Positions 1 through 12,504 of a DNA stretch of 64,000 nucleotides are shown in pieces (positions within the stretch are counted from its first letter, which is position 1; the number at the start of each line of letters is the position of its first letter). This DNA is from Liolophura sinensis (Eukaryota; Mollusca; Polyplacophora; Chitonida; Chitonidae). The stretch is from contig NC_088305.1 of assembly GCF_032854445.1 (NCBI RefSeq), positions 29,972,628-30,036,627 on the forward strand. Reading direction: 5' to 3'. The position numbers and the translations under genes are program-made. Under the pieces are notes generated by a model. The model ran no database searches. It was not told where the DNA came from and saw only the letters and a program-made list of their open reading frames with translations.

Positions 1-53
1 GACAAGGAATGAGATTACAGGCATTTGAGAATAAAATGTTGTTTGAGGGGGAG
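1..53 (+). CDS. SNX13: Probable further SNX13 exon (3' end only)
   Basis: Only one forward frame is open from the window edge. It reads from base 3 (ending MLFEGE) to a good donor, GAG|gtaaga, at 54. It ends in phase 0, as needed to join the exon at 1717, which starts in phase 0. I do not recognise the residues as a specific SNX13 segment, so the call rests on donor, phase and position (the linker between RGS and PX). It could be chance. Confidence 0.45.
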
Positions 54-403
54 GTAAGATTGACAACAGGTGATGTATTCCTACGTGACCTAACACACCC
101 CGAATATTGGAATGACAGAAAAATGTTGATTTCCTTCAATCCCCCAAAATGTGCTAAATGTTTGTGAGAATGATGTCAGGCTTTGTCGTTTAATTCTTCT
201 CTATAAATAACGCTTTAGCACTGGAATATCACCTTTATTAAGTTGCCCAAAGTTTATAGTTAGCGATCTCTGTCTGTGATGCTTCCATTGCTAAGACTCA
301 TTGTAGTACTTGTGTATTACTTGCATGCTTCCAGCTCTAGTTGTTCTACAAAGCAGTAGGCAAGTTTCGAGTTCAAACTTTTTTTGTTGTTAAAGATAAA
401 AAG

Positions 404-615
404 GGTCCTACTGTATCATTGCATGTGTGCAAAATGTTGGGCAAAATGTTGGGCAACATTTGTTGACATGAATTTAGATGTTTCGTGTCGTCAGTTTTCT
501 TCATCATTTGTCTACTCTAAATAAGCTTTTGTGAAACTTTGTTCCAATACTTGTGTCTGATGTGATCAGTAATAGTTGCCCAACATTTTTGTCAGGTCAC
601 ATGATACAGTAGGAC
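404..615. mobile_element. MITE-like element with long terminal inverted repeats
   Basis: Bases 404-419 (ggtcctactgtatcat) are matched in reverse complement at 601-616. The similarity continues inward to a gttgggcaac motif (about 448-457) and its complement at 575-584. The arms are about 40-55 bp and the body about 210 bp. A related right-end fragment is at 10460-10529. No ORF. It lies in the SNX13 intron before the exon at 1717. Confidence 0.6.
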
Positions 616-1189
616 TTTTTTTTTTACCTTCAGTGATAAAAGAGTTCAATCTCCAAATTCTCCTGGTGGTGGGTATTAAGTTATTGTAACTACCGTGGTT
701 ACATATATGTACATGTATGTTTGTAATATGTTTCACTATTGTGCATGTAGTTACAGTCAACTTAGTCAATGAATGCTTTGAGGGACAACCTAATCTTTTT
801 CTTACATTTTACACCCATGATTATTGGCTGTTTGTCTATGCATTTGTGTAGAATCTGCTTAGAACCATTATTAAATTAAAAATCCTAAGTTTTATTGACC
901 TCATTTAATTTATCAGTTCAACATTTAATAAAAGGTCATTGCCCAAAAAGGTTTGATAATTACGAGATTTCGAACAAAATATTTATTGTAGTTGTTAGTT
1001 AGTACACCTAACCCAGATTATCCTTGTGATAAACACACCTGCAGGTTAAACATTGGCTTTGCTTTATTAGAACTGAACTTACAACCATTTTGTATGCCTT
1101 AAGATATATTACCGGCTTTTGCATATTTTATCCTTGATTTTAAGACATAAATTGCAATAGTAACCATAAGGGTGCCTTCACTGACCTTG

Positions 1190-1350
1190 CGGACAATAGC
1201 TTCTGCTGAAAGATCCCTAGCTGGCTAACCCCAGACCAATGAGGTCTAAGGTTCAAATCCAGCTCTGGCTGGTTTGTCTGCAGCCCTTTGTCAGGTTCAG
1301 TTGTCAGGAACCTTGAGAAGGGCAGTGGTTTCCCCTGGTTACTACCCGGT
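1190..1350 (+). mobile_element. Degenerate tRNA-derived SINE-like sequence
   Basis: It contains a box B-like ggttcaaatcc followed by agctctggctgg, as in the SINEs elsewhere in the window, and ends with a tail resembling the gtttcccc...cccggttt core. Strongly diverged; the boundaries are approximate. Confidence 0.35.
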
Positions 1351-1716
1351 TTATAAATCTTGTATGAATGAAAACAATGTTAAGAAACAGTGAACTAAAG
1401 GACAGTAGGTAAATAAAACCCGTGAAAATATAAGTAACATTGATAAAAGTTTCTGAAGTTGGTATTTAGCCCACTGTCTATTATACTTGCCCGTACGCTG
1501 GCCTCCACTCTGGGAACGCTGGTTCCCCCTATGATTAAATCTGACTGCTACTATGTAAATGAAAAATCCTTGAGAGTGGCTTTGATCATCAATGAAATAT
1601 GAATAAAGAAGTTCAGTCAGTTTCAAAGTTTACCAAGGTTTATATGATTTACTTAAAAATCATTCTGCACCAAAATCAGTCACCCATTAATTTATAATCA
1701 CTATAATTCTCTTCAG

Positions 1717-4700
1717 AAGGACGAAGATACACGCAGTATCGGCAGTAACTCTTCCGGGGACACAACTTGTCTCGGCAGCGACATTCTCTCATTGACGGCG
1801 CATATCTCTCAGACAGGTAAGTGAAATGGCCGGAAAAAGTGATCTGTGCTCTAAAACTGAGGACTGAGGGTCTGCTTGTAAGTGATTTGTCACGTATCAC
1901 CTGTGATGAAACAAACAACCTGATGATGATGTCAGCCTTGGTGTTAAATCTTGTACTGAGTGCTGCGATGTTACAAATCAGTGAAACCATCAGCGATACA
2001 GATGACGGTAACAACGAAAAAGCTCAAACTTTAGTGCTTTATACTGCTTCAGTGTTGAAGTCAAAAGATAAACACCATGACATCATTGTCTAACGGGGAA
2101 TTATAATTTATTTATTATAATTTATAAATTATAAATTATTATAATTGTGACTCTGCAGTATTATAAGGCCCCAGCGAGTCATGTGTCCACAATTCTGTGC
2201 CAGTGCTGGCTGGTCCTGCCAAATCGGAGCATTTGGTGCGCGTCGCCCGCTCAAGTTTTACATCACTTCCGGTAAATCAGGCGATCTCGCCATGGCAAAG
2301 TGAGAAGCGGCGTGCACCAGTTAGCTAGTTGGTCGCAAATCAAGCAGGCCCACAAGGTTATGTAGTCCTGTATAGCAAGTTGTCTTAGGAACCTTTTTAT
2401 TACAAGGAGACACAATGACCATACATTTAGTCCAGGACTAACTTGCCCATTTTTCTTGATTCTGAGCGTTTATCACCAAAACTAGTGCTAAATGCAGTTC
2501 TTTGCTTCTAAAAATACACTTTTCGGGGCAAAATTTGGGGTCATTTACAGTATTTGTTTATTTGCAATATAGGTATTTTAAAGGATCCGGACAAGGGAGG
2601 TAAATCTTATGCTGTCTACGCAATCACCGTGAACAGGAAGTCAGTAGATGGTGAAGAAGATGTGTGGGATGTGTACAGGCGCTATAGTGACTTCCATGAT
2701 CTTCACATGTGTATAACAGAAAAGGTGAGGTGTGTTTGTGTAGAGACACTTCAGCTATGATGTTCACATGTGTATAACAGAAAAGGTGAGGCATGTTTGT
2801 ACAGAAACTTTAGCCACGATGTTCACATGTGTATCACAGAAAAGGTGAGGTGTGTTTGTGTAGAGACACTTCAGCCACGATGTTCACATGTGTATAACAG
2901 AAAAGATGAGGTGTGTTTGTGTAGAGACACTTCAGCCACGATGTTCACATGTGTATAACAGAAAAGGTGTGGTGTGTTTGTGTAGAGACACTTCAGCCAC
3001 GATGTTCACATGTGTATCACAGAAAAGGTGAGGTGTGTTTGTGTAGAGACACTTCAGCCACGATGTTCACATGTGTATCACAGAAAAGGTGAGGTGTGTT
3101 TGTGTAGAGACATTTCAGCCATGATGTTCACATGTGTATAACAGAAAAGGTGAGGTGTGTTTGTGTAGAGACATTTCAGCCATGATGTTCACATGTGTAT
3201 CACAGAAAAGGTGAGGTGTGTTTGTGTAGAGACATTTCAGCCATGATGTTCACATGTGTATAACAGAAAAGGTGAGGTGTGTTTGTGTAGAGACATTTCA
3301 GCCATGATGTTCACATGTGTATCACAGAAAAGGTGAGGTGTGTTTGTGTAGAGACACTTCAGCCACGATGTTCACATGTGTATCACAGAAAAGGTGAGGT
3401 GTGTTTGTGTAGAGACACTTCAGCTATGATGTTCACATGTGTATAACAGAAAAGGTGAGGTGTGTTTGTGTAGAGACACTTCAGCCACGATGTTCACATG
3501 TGTATAACAGAAAAGGTGAGGTGTGTTTGTGTAGAGACACTTCAGCCACGATGTTCACATGTGTATCACAGAAAAGGTGAGGTGTGTTTGTGTAGAGACA
3601 CTTCAGCCACAATGTTCACATGTGTATAACAGAAAAGGTGAGGTGTGTTTGTGTAGAGACACTTCAGTCACGATGTTCACATGTGTATCACAGAAAAGGT
3701 GAGGTGTGTTTATGTAGAGACACTTCAGCCACAATGTTCACATGTGTATCACAGAAAAGTTGAGGTGTGTTTGTGTGCTGAGGCATGTTTCATAAGTCCA
3801 ACATTTTTATCTTCTTTAGAAGACAAAATTTTTAAATCTGGCTTATAAAATATGGCTAAAATTCTCACAGCAGAGCTTCCAGTGTCAAGATTGTATTGAT
3901 TTATGGTTTGTATTTAATGGTATAATTTGAATTACAAATGAGACCTAGATAGTTTAGTAACATTTATGTGATTTTCATGTATTACATAGCAGACAACATA
4001 ATAGATAAAATGTGTAAAATGCTAAAAAATAAGTAAATTTCTTCTCTTGTCATTCAGTTTGATGCTATACCAGGTCTGATCCTGCCAGGGAAGACAGCTT
4101 TTAAAAACATGAACACTGAGTTCTTAGAGAAAAGGAGGAAGGCTTTGGATGTATACTTGAAGGTTGGTGTCATGTCACCAGTAGGGGCATCTGTGATATC
4201 AAATAAAGGAGGTGGGATGAAAATCTCATGCCCACATTTGTCAGGACTGTTAAGATTCTGTCAAGGCGCGGTATTGTATTCTTTCGATTTATATTTATAG
4301 CACAAAAGTAATCTCCAACTTGAGTAGGGTTATTAAATTTGATACCACTGAATAACTCATTGGAGATCCTCTATGTAAGAAGCACCAGTTGTCATCTGCA
4401 AATTACAACTATGTGCTGGTGTTTCTTCTTTACCTGATCAAGAATATGAATTTTTCAACAACAACAACTGTTTTTGTCTGTAGCTCAGACACCCAGCTAT
4501 ACTCATGGTGGAAATGTTGGGTTTATTGGCAAGAAATATTGCAGATTTAACTAGCATACTTTTGCACTAATATGATTTTTCTTTGCCATAAACAGTTGAT
4601 ACATGTAGTTAAACTGTAATGTATTTTTATTATTAGGCCTATTTCTTTTTTGAATGTATAATGTAGTTTATACAGCTTTACATGTATAGACCTGCATCAA

Positions 4701-7700
4701 GAAGTTAAGTCCTGTTTGAGTTCCGTGAAAATCTTGTGAGAGCCTAAGGATTTCGTGAAATACCTGGTAAATTTTTGTGTCGGAATATATACAGGTACGA
4801 GCCAGAATTAATTTTAGTAAAGTGGAACAACAGTTGCCCCACCATGATTTGTCAGTGCCCCACCATGATTTGTCAGTGCCCCACCATGGTTTGTCAGTGC
4901 TCCACCAGGGTTTGTCAGTGTCCAGCATATTTATGTGAAGGACTTTTGATTTCTGCGTAGCTAAAGAATTATTGTTCTGTCTGAATCTAGTTTTCACTGA
5001 ATACCCTAATTGCATGTAAAGGAGTAACTTTCAGTGCAATTTATGCACATTTTTTAAATTTCATTTGGAAGACAAATCTATATTGGTTGGGTTGGACAAT
5101 GTCAGGGCTTCACAGAAAGTATAGTTTTATGAGTCTACAGAGAATAATGCCTTCAGAATAAGCATGAATAAAGACCTTTGCAAACATGGTAGGCTGTGGC
5201 TTTACATAAGGAGTTTTTTACATTTACCATAGTTGTGATTCACTGTTTGTGTGGTGACAATACATGGGAGATAACTCTTCTGTGGTTGTTGGCATAGGCT
5301 TCTGTTCATTGAAAACCACTTTGTCTCTCACCAATAAAATGTGCATTTCTGTACCGGTACATCAAATGTGGGAAAGTTAACTTGCCATTCCTTTGAATTC
5401 CTCAGACTGTAAACTGACTGCTATCTTAAAATTTAAGACATTAAAAATTGCATTTTAAAAGTTAAAATATTAAAAATTCTGGAGCATGGTGTTACAAAAC
5501 AATGTAATAGATAAATGAATAACTAATAGATTGAGGGGTACAGTGTAAAAGACAAACAGATACAGAAGTAAACAAAAGGTGATGTCCATGATTGGGTCAG
5601 TTTTGTATCTTTTCTTTTTGTATTGCAGACACTGATGAACGCAGATGTTCTGCAGAATTACCTAGGCCTATTTGAGCTCATGGTCTTATTCCTGTCACCT
5701 AAAATCTGGGAAAAACATAAAACAGAGCTTGCAAGAAAGGTATAACTCTAACATGTGTGGTAGAATTCATAGCCTGGTTAATTACTGACTTCATTAAAAA
5801 TAGTACTTTGTAGCTGCCTGTCATGGTGCTTACAGCAAGGAAACAGCTAGGCATGGCACTTCAGTAGCGGCAGAACTTTGGCGGCGTTGACTTGAAGTAT
5901 TATAGGTACACAAACCTACCAGTAATGACTCCTCGTCATATGACTGTAAAATTGTGAAGTACAACATGAAACTCAAGCATTGATGCATACATGTAAATAC
6001 TTCTTACAGACTTAAGCCGTGGGAAGATGCCAACATGAAAATCAATCAATACTCTCTGATAGTTTCATGTAATTTTGATCACTGTAATGGAAATCAGTAG
6101 TTTGTACAAAGACCACTTTCTTTAAAGTTTACCTCAGTCTTTGTCCCATGAAGATTTGAAATTTAAATAATTATGAAATGGTATTTTATTTCTTCCCAGA
6201 TGGACACCATACTTAACCCCCTGAGGAGCTCGGTGAAGCACATGGGATCAGCAGTCAAACACATGCCTGACACCGTAGCTGACGGTGTGGGCAGCGTGTT
6301 CAAGATGAAAAATGTGAGCTGAAAATGATTACTTAAGATTGACACGAGTTCAACACTTTTCATCCCTTGGCCAATTTTGGCCCAGGGGTATTGTGGTATT
6401 TGGGGGCACTTTTTTTTTTGTCTGTTCTGCCATTCGTCCATTTTGTTGGTAGCATGATATCTCTTAAATGGTTTATCCTAAGATCACCAAGCTGACACCA
6501 CACTGATTTACACATTGTCATGAGGGACTGAATAAGGCAAGATTTTGAGGCTGTGACTGTATGTAATTTTTTCACCGAGAACGTGGCTGAAAGTTCACAT
6601 TTAGTATCACATGATTCCTGTATTACATACATTACAGGCTATTAGTAATAAATACCGTGATTTAACTCCAAACAATTAAAAAAGCACTCTTTACAGAACA
6701 TCTTAATATGAAAGAACGTGTCTCTAATTTAAAATTTTAATCATAATTCTTTCTTAAGTTCTACTGACATCAACAACAGAATGGCATGTGTAAAAGAGCT
6801 TATCAACTCCAGTTTAAGATGAGAAAGGGTGTTTGATTGAATATAATGATGCTCACTCGACAACGTGCTAAAGCTATCTTTAGTTTTAAAAAGCTCCGTT
6901 GTTGTCATGGAACATGCATGTGAGAAAGTCTTAGCTTTTGAAACATTTCTTCCTTAAATATTGTGCTAAAAATTTTTGAAGTCATGAAGCTGGATTGACT
7001 GATTTCAGGGCTCTTCCCAGCTAGGGAAAATTGTGGAGCGAGGGAAGGTTGGGGCTGCTCTGGATACAGAGGTGAGTTGACCTTGACTTCAGGAATGATA
7101 ACCATTCTCAGGTCATAGGTCTATTTTATACATTGTTGCTACAGTCATGGAAAAACCCGAATAGTCCTGAATTAATGTTTCAGCCATCAGTTATAATAAA
7201 AGGTCATGAATTTTTTAAAATTTCAGAGAAAGTCAAACACAAAAAAGCATCACCATATTTACATCTTTGTTGTATAGCAATGATCAGGACATGGCATGAA
7301 CTGTTGTCAGTGCATTTGTAATTCTTGACTGTTAATCGTGGTGTGATGGCTAATTCATCGTTCATATTTTGTCAGTTTGCTGGGTACATGCCGTGACTTA
7401 TCAGGTTTGGTCACGAAAAGTAACTGGCCAACGGTCACTGGTTTAACATGAGGAGCTTCCTGTTTCCTCCACCCGTGAAATCGTATTAGTGAAAAGTTCT
7501 TCAGTATGGCATTAAATGATGATCAAATGATTACTTTGTTTTTTTTTTTACTGTCCTCTTAGGCTGCTGACAACATTCCAATGAGGATCATGTTGCTATT
7601 GATGGATGAGGTGTTTGACCTCAGGAGTAAGAACCAATGGCTAAGGAGACGCATCGTGGCCATCCTGCGCAACCTCATCAAGGCCACCTTTGGGGACACC

Positions 7701-10022
7701 ATTAACAGGTCAGTGGGGGCTGATATAGCTCTGCTTACACCTTTTAACCACTCATAATTCAGCTTGCAAATGATGTCCAATCAAAGTTGCCCTTGCTCAT
7801 GTTGACCAACCATAATTCAGCTTGCTTGGCTTTCATGAGCTGTGGTTCCCAGTTATCTGATCATAGTTGCTTTTAATTCAACATGGACATTGTCAAATTT
7901 AACACATAGTTTTACATGAAGTATTTTTGAAGAATTTGAAAATTGAAATTTTTTCTGTGCATGTATAGGTGTGCAAAATTGGGAACTGCATGAAATTAAG
8001 ACAAGCGCAAATTTGGGTTTTTGGCAGTGTCCTTCAAAGAGCTGACGTACCTGGCACCACAAAGCTTGCCAAACTTTTTCTGAAAACAATTTTCTGCTTT
8101 AAATTTTTTCAGGAAAATCGTGGACAATGTAGAATGGTTGACGTCTGCTGAGCAGATCGCAGAATACGTGAAGAATTTCAGGTGAGCAATCATTAGAAGT
8201 CACCATTTTGTCATTAAAGTCAGGTGGTGAGCCTAAGAGTAGCACCACTTTGCTTGGCTCTCAACATGCCCAGACCCTGGTCTGGTTAGTGCAGTGTTTG
8301 TATACTCTGATTATATCGAGCGCCTGGTGTCCACGCAGTGATACTTTGGTGAAACAGCATTTGGATGGTTCTGTTACACAGTCTCGAACTGACTAATATA
8401 TTTTGGGAAAGCAACAGTTATATAACGTAAACAGATCTTTCAAAAGTGTAATATATTTTGTGATATGAAGTGTTCATGACTCTCAGTATGTGATTATTAT
8501 GTGATGATTTCTGTGACTTTTGGATTATTACATGAAGATTTCTGTGACTTGTGGATAGAAGCCTATGATATCATAGTGTTCGTCCCACATCAGATATATA
8601 ATTTAGTTATGGGCCAGTGTAGTTATTTTAGTGTTGCTCCAGCCCATTTCATTGTTGCCTCTAGCCCATTTCAGCATTGCCTCAGGCCCATTTCACCATT
8701 TCACTGTTGCCCATAGTCCATTTCTTGACCCTGACCCTTATCCCTGACCCATGTCAGTGTTGCCTCTGGTCCATTCCAGCATTGCCTCTGGCCCATTTCA
8801 GCATTGCCTCTGGCCCATTTCAGCATTGCCTCTGGCCCATTTCAGCGTTGCCTCTGGCCCATTTCAGTATTGCCTCTGGCCCATTTCAGCATTGCCTCTG
8901 GCCCATTTCAGCATTGCCTCTGGCCCATTTCAGTATTGCCTCTGGCCCATTTCAGCATTGCCTCTGGCCCATTTCAGCATTGCCTCTGGCCCATTTCAAC
9001 ATTGTCTGTAGTCCATTTATTACATTCTGCTTTTTTCAGGGAATCATTTTGGCCATGTGGTGTTCTGGCAGAGCCGCGCCCTCCGAGAGACAACAACACC
9101 AAAATGAGGACGCGAGTTGTCTGTAAGGCCAAGATGTTTGGTAGCATGCCAGGTAAGGGGTCAGTAGGTAACAGAGCAGATTGTCTTGTCGCAACATCCC
9201 TCTGCGTTGCATCTACAAGCCCTCATTGTTGAACCTTGAACCTTGAACCAACCACCAGCCAATCGTAGTGACATTGATGAGAATCTCCACATGATTGGTC
9301 AGCTGGTTGTTGTTACCAGTGTCCTGTATGGAAGGGTATGAAGTCTCAAAGTTATGACAGCAGGCTTGTGATCATTGCTTTATTGATCATTGCTAACCGA
9401 GAGGTTGGAGCATGGTACAGGACCTGTTGGCCTGGTGTCAGTATAATGTGACTGGGTTGGGTGTCATGTCTGCTTTTCTTTGGCATGACATTTCTGTGGC
9501 AGCAGCACTTTGGCAGCATGGACTTGCCGTGCCACCAGAAGACACAGTATATGTACAAACACCTAATGGCTCCTCATCGTCATGTGAAAAATTGTTAAGT
9601 ATGATGTTAAACACAAAGTATACATTCATACATACTCCATCCATAAATCAGGTCTCGTCACATAGGTGAAAAAGTGTGGTGTGTAAATGACGGTCATATA
9701 AAACAGTAAATAAATGTGATACTAATCTTTCGCCTTTTTTTCCCACCTAACAGATGAGATGAAAACTATGATGGGGAATGACACGGTGCGTCGCGGCGTG
9801 ATGCGCGTTTTCAACATGTTCCAGCACAAAGCGTTGAACAAGCGCCTTGTGTATGTTCTGCTGGAAGGAATGCTGGAAACCATGTTTCCCGATAACAAGT
9901 TCAAGGATATCTTCCGCCAGTTACATTCCAGGTCCCCTCGAGTGATCTCTGGGGCCGTCCCTAAGGCCAGCCCTGATGTGGAGTCTGTGGCTGAACAGAC
10001 TGTGCGTAAAATGAAACGGTGA
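1717..10022 (+). CDS. SNX13: Sorting nexin 13, C-terminal part (PX and nexin-C domains), 10 exons
   Basis: Exons: 1717-1816, 2573-2724, 4058-4162, 5629-5739, 6200-6313, 7009-7071, 7563-7708, 8113-8181, 9040-9152, 9754-10022. All are bounded by AG/GT and join in phase to 413 codons plus TGA (10020-10022). The first exon ends LTAHISQTG, the segment just before the PX domain in vertebrate SNX13. Exons 2-3 hold the PX domain, with the phosphoinositide-pocket motif RRYSDFHDLH and the later LPGK loop. Exon 5 starts MDTILNPLR. Exons 7-10 are the C-terminal nexin domain (MLLLMDEVFDL, MRTRV, MFQHKALNKRLVYV). The match to SNX13, rather than SNX14, SNX19 or SNX25, is from memory of the family and is strong throughout. 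Known role: an endosomal/ER-associated RGS-PX protein that binds phosphoinositides and acts in membrane contact and sterol traffic. PXA and RGS domains must lie upstream of the window. The protein ends in a basic KMKR tail. Convergent with RPP25-like. Confidence 0.95.
2698..3775 (+). repeat. 61-bp minisatellite seeded from an SNX13 exon end and its 5' splice site
   Basis: The unit is about 61 bp. Seventeen intronic copies begin near 2761, 2820, 2881 and then every 61 bp to 3735. Each repeats the last ~24 coding bases of the PX exon (ttcacatgtgtataacagaaaag) followed by the donor gtgagg and ~31 bp of intron. Fifteen of the 17 copies keep the donor GT; the copies at 2881 (aaagatgagg) and 3735 (aaagttgagg) have lost it. 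The true donor is at 2725; reading through it meets TGA at 2758-2760. Confidence 0.95.
4834..4923 (+). repeat. Short tandem repeat, ~21 bp, 4 copies
   Basis: Units of the type cagtgccccaccatgatttgt lie in an SNX13 intron. They make small open frames on both strands that I do not regard as genes. Confidence 0.8.
5817..6003 (+). mobile_element. SINE family B copy (diverged)
   Basis: It has the family order: catggca-cttcagt-cggcag-aactttgg, then acctaccagtaatgactcctcgtcatatgactg, ending near a ttgatgcatacatg tail. Compare copies at 9395, 20163, 25205 and 56750. Located in an SNX13 intron. Confidence 0.6.
7437..7530 (+). mobile_element. SINE family C fragment
   Basis: It carries ttcctccacccgtgaaatcgtattagtg followed by ttcttcagtatggcattaaatgatgatcaaatga, the 3' part shared with 13990-14177 and 61765-61920. 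It ends about 30 bp before the acceptor of the SNX13 exon at 7563. Confidence 0.5.
8750..9015 (+). repeat. 22-bp minisatellite just upstream of an SNX13 acceptor
   Basis: About 12 units of attgcctctggcccatttcagc, with degenerate copies from 8640. Since 22 bp is not a multiple of 3, the array is read in all three frames as a 22-residue repeat, which explains several long spurious ORFs. Every unit ends cccatttcag, resembling a 3' splice site; the real acceptor is at 9039. Confidence 0.95.
9395..9640 (+). mobile_element. SINE family B copy
   Basis: Starts with ccgagaggttggagcatgg, then cagtataatgtgactgggttgg, then cagcagcactttggcagcatgg, then cctaatggctcctcatcgtcatg, and ends with gttaagtatgatgttaaacac and an attcatacat tail. 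It lies between the last two SNX13 exons. Confidence 0.75.
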
Positions 10023-10170
10023 AAATTGAACAGTAAAAAATGAAGTGCTATCGAAGAAAGTGAAATATTGACTGTACAAATTATACAAGGGACTGTATAT
10101 TTGGTAGGTGGTTGTCTAAATGCTGTAAATGATTTGTAGTATGTAGTAATTTAGTGTGTTCATCATGTAT

Positions 10171-10176
10171 ATTAAA
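10171..10176 (+). promoter_or_regulatory. Candidate SNX13 polyadenylation signal (ATTAAA)
   Basis: An ATTAAA hexamer lies about 150 bp after the SNX13 stop codon. No transcript evidence. Confidence 0.4.
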
Positions 10177-10459
10177 CGGCACAAGGAGTGAAATTTAAAG
10201 GCTTCCATATGGAGCACTTACCGTTATACAAGACGTGAGTTTCGAACTCCTTTATCACCTAAGTTAAAAAAACAGAGTTACCAAACTGTTCAATGTGACT
10301 TGTCAGAAATGTGAGGCAATTTTAATTACATATACTAAAATATGGACGTCTATGGATTTATTTGGGGTAAACGAATGTAGGAGAAAATTTAGGAGCTGAT
10401 TGTTTGTGAACTTAATCAGTTCCGGGTGGAAATTGTGCCTTTAGGACATGGTGAGACAG

Positions 10460-10529
10460 GGTGATCAGTAAAATGATGTCATCAAAAGTTGCTCAACATT
10501 TTAGACAAGTCACAGGATACTGTAGGACA
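10460..10529 (+). mobile_element. Right-end fragment of the MITE at 404-615
   Basis: Reads gtgatcagta...gttgctcaacatttt...gacaagtcac...atactgtaggac, in the same order as bases 560-616. No matching left end was found nearby. Confidence 0.5.
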
Positions 10530-11984
10530 ACAAAACAACAAAAGAGTTCTCCCCTAGTGACATGACTTGACAAGTAATATTGTCACTGGAATGTATTAAA
10601 AATGCAATTAGAAAGGTTACTGGTAACTCTTAAATCATCTTGCCTTTCAATCAATACGACCCTTATAGGTGTGGGTTCAAACCTGTCCTTGGACAAGGAA
10701 ATTCTCAGAGTTATTAACACTAACCATGTAGCCATTGATGCAGCCTAGCATTCATAATGAAGACAGGCTGTCTTCTACCTGTTTGATTTGTATATCTGTA
10801 TGCAGCACTGAGAGTGCCTCTCAGCAAGTATATGGGATAAAATATAGGAGGTTTTTCAGAGAAATGTAGGAGAAATATGGGAATTTTTGGCTGACAATAT
10901 AGGTGCTTGTGGGAAACTCGGGACATTCTGAGATCTATGATCAATGACATTATATATTTGATTGTTGTTAAATTACAAACTCCAGAATTGTTCAATTATA
11001 CAATGGTGGACTGGTCAGTTTTATGGGTGAATGAAACTGGTAAACTACAGAGCTTTGATATACTTATGCATTATTTGACATACAGATATGCACACCATTA
11101 TTGGTGGAAGACAAATAGCTTTCAACAACTGTGTAATTCAGTTCTACCGTACATTATCAACATCACCACGGTGACAATGATGACCAGCATGTACTTACCC
11201 TGAAATGAGAACAGCTCACATACAGTTCACATCTTTTTATTGCTTTGTGATCTATCAAAGGAATGAGCTGGTGCATTGCCAAAGTGACCCCCCAAGGACT
11301 TCAGATGCGGTCCCTAAGACGATAATGTAAGGTATCATGAAACATGCAGTACATGTAGATAAGAATACCCGATTTGATAGTGCACAAGAACTTGCCTGTA
11401 TAAGAAGTATAAATGCTAAACTTCACCTCAATACATACATAGATTTTTAGATGCCAACAATATCATCACATGTATATTGAGTAATACACCAAGCAACCAG
11501 GGTCTGTCAGTTAAAAGCAGTTGTCTTTCAATAGATAGCTAGGAAACATGGGATGTGGGCTTAAACCCAGCCATTGATAGGGAGTTTATAAAATATCCTC
11601 ATTCCCACAGGCTGTGTGGCCTCTGTGACAATAAGTGGATGACAGTACTGGTGTGGTCATTTGCGGAAGTTGAGGAGCACGTGCCTTCCACCAAAATGGA
11701 GTGCATATCCATAGATCACATGTGTAAGCTTGTCAGTACCTTGTCAAAGGTTGGTGGTTTACCACCAGCACTTCAGTTTCCTCCACCACCAACTTATGCT
11801 GCTTAGTTTGGCTTCATATAGAATGTTGTAGGTGTCATATTTGGTGTGCAGTGATTGGATTACTGGTACATCTAGTTTGGATGGAGGAATGTAACAATCT
11901 GAAGAGAATACAGCTGGAAATATTTGTGCATGGTTAGAGTAATATGTGCTCAATATACATGTAAGAAATTGACATGTAGTGTTG

Positions 11985-12200
11985 TGAACATTGTTTTGCT
12001 TACAGGTAAACTTTTTTTTATCTTGTTACATGTAAACATTGTTTTGCTTGTCACAGGTTATCATTGTTTTGTTTGTCACATGTAAACATTGTTTTGCTTG
12101 TTACATGTTAACATTGTTTTGCTTGTTACATGTAAACATTGTTTTGCTTGTCACATGTAATCATTGTTTTTTTTGTCACATGTAAACATTGTTATGTTTG
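11985..12200 (+). repeat. 25-bp minisatellite, about 7 copies
   Basis: Units of aacattgttttgcttgtcac plus atgta, in the SNX13/RPP25 intergenic region. Each holds the palindrome acatgt. Confidence 0.85.
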
Positions 12201-12504
12201 AATTTACTATTTTGTGTTACAAAGGAAAATGTTGTTTTATCACTGAGGAGGGTTAGATAACATTATTTGGTGGTGAAGATGAGATAGAGTCTTGACATGG
12301 TTGTTTTGATCCAGTCAATCATTGGCTAACAAATACTGTTGTTTTCAAGCAACAATGTAACAAAATCAGCAAGAGGCACAATAGAAAGTAAAACCTTCAT
12401 AGACAGTGGGTACTATAGATAAATCCTGGTTGAGCATGACAAGAGAAAAGATGCTGTGTACTAAGTCCACATGTATCACAATGCCATGACTTTATGCCTA
12501 CTTG

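Noticed and set aside
2100-2150. AT-rich palindromic stretch (ttataatttataaattataa)
   Set aside because: Low-complexity AT sequence; no other sign of an origin or a hairpin RNA.
8677-9232. Three overlapping plus-strand ORFs with the same 22-residue repeat
   Set aside because: A 22-bp tandem repeat read in three frames; only the SNX13 exon at 9040-9152 inside them is real.
10907-11203. 98-codon plus-strand ORF in the intergenic region
   Set aside because: No recognisable protein, no splice or promoter context; length is within chance in AT-moderate sequence.
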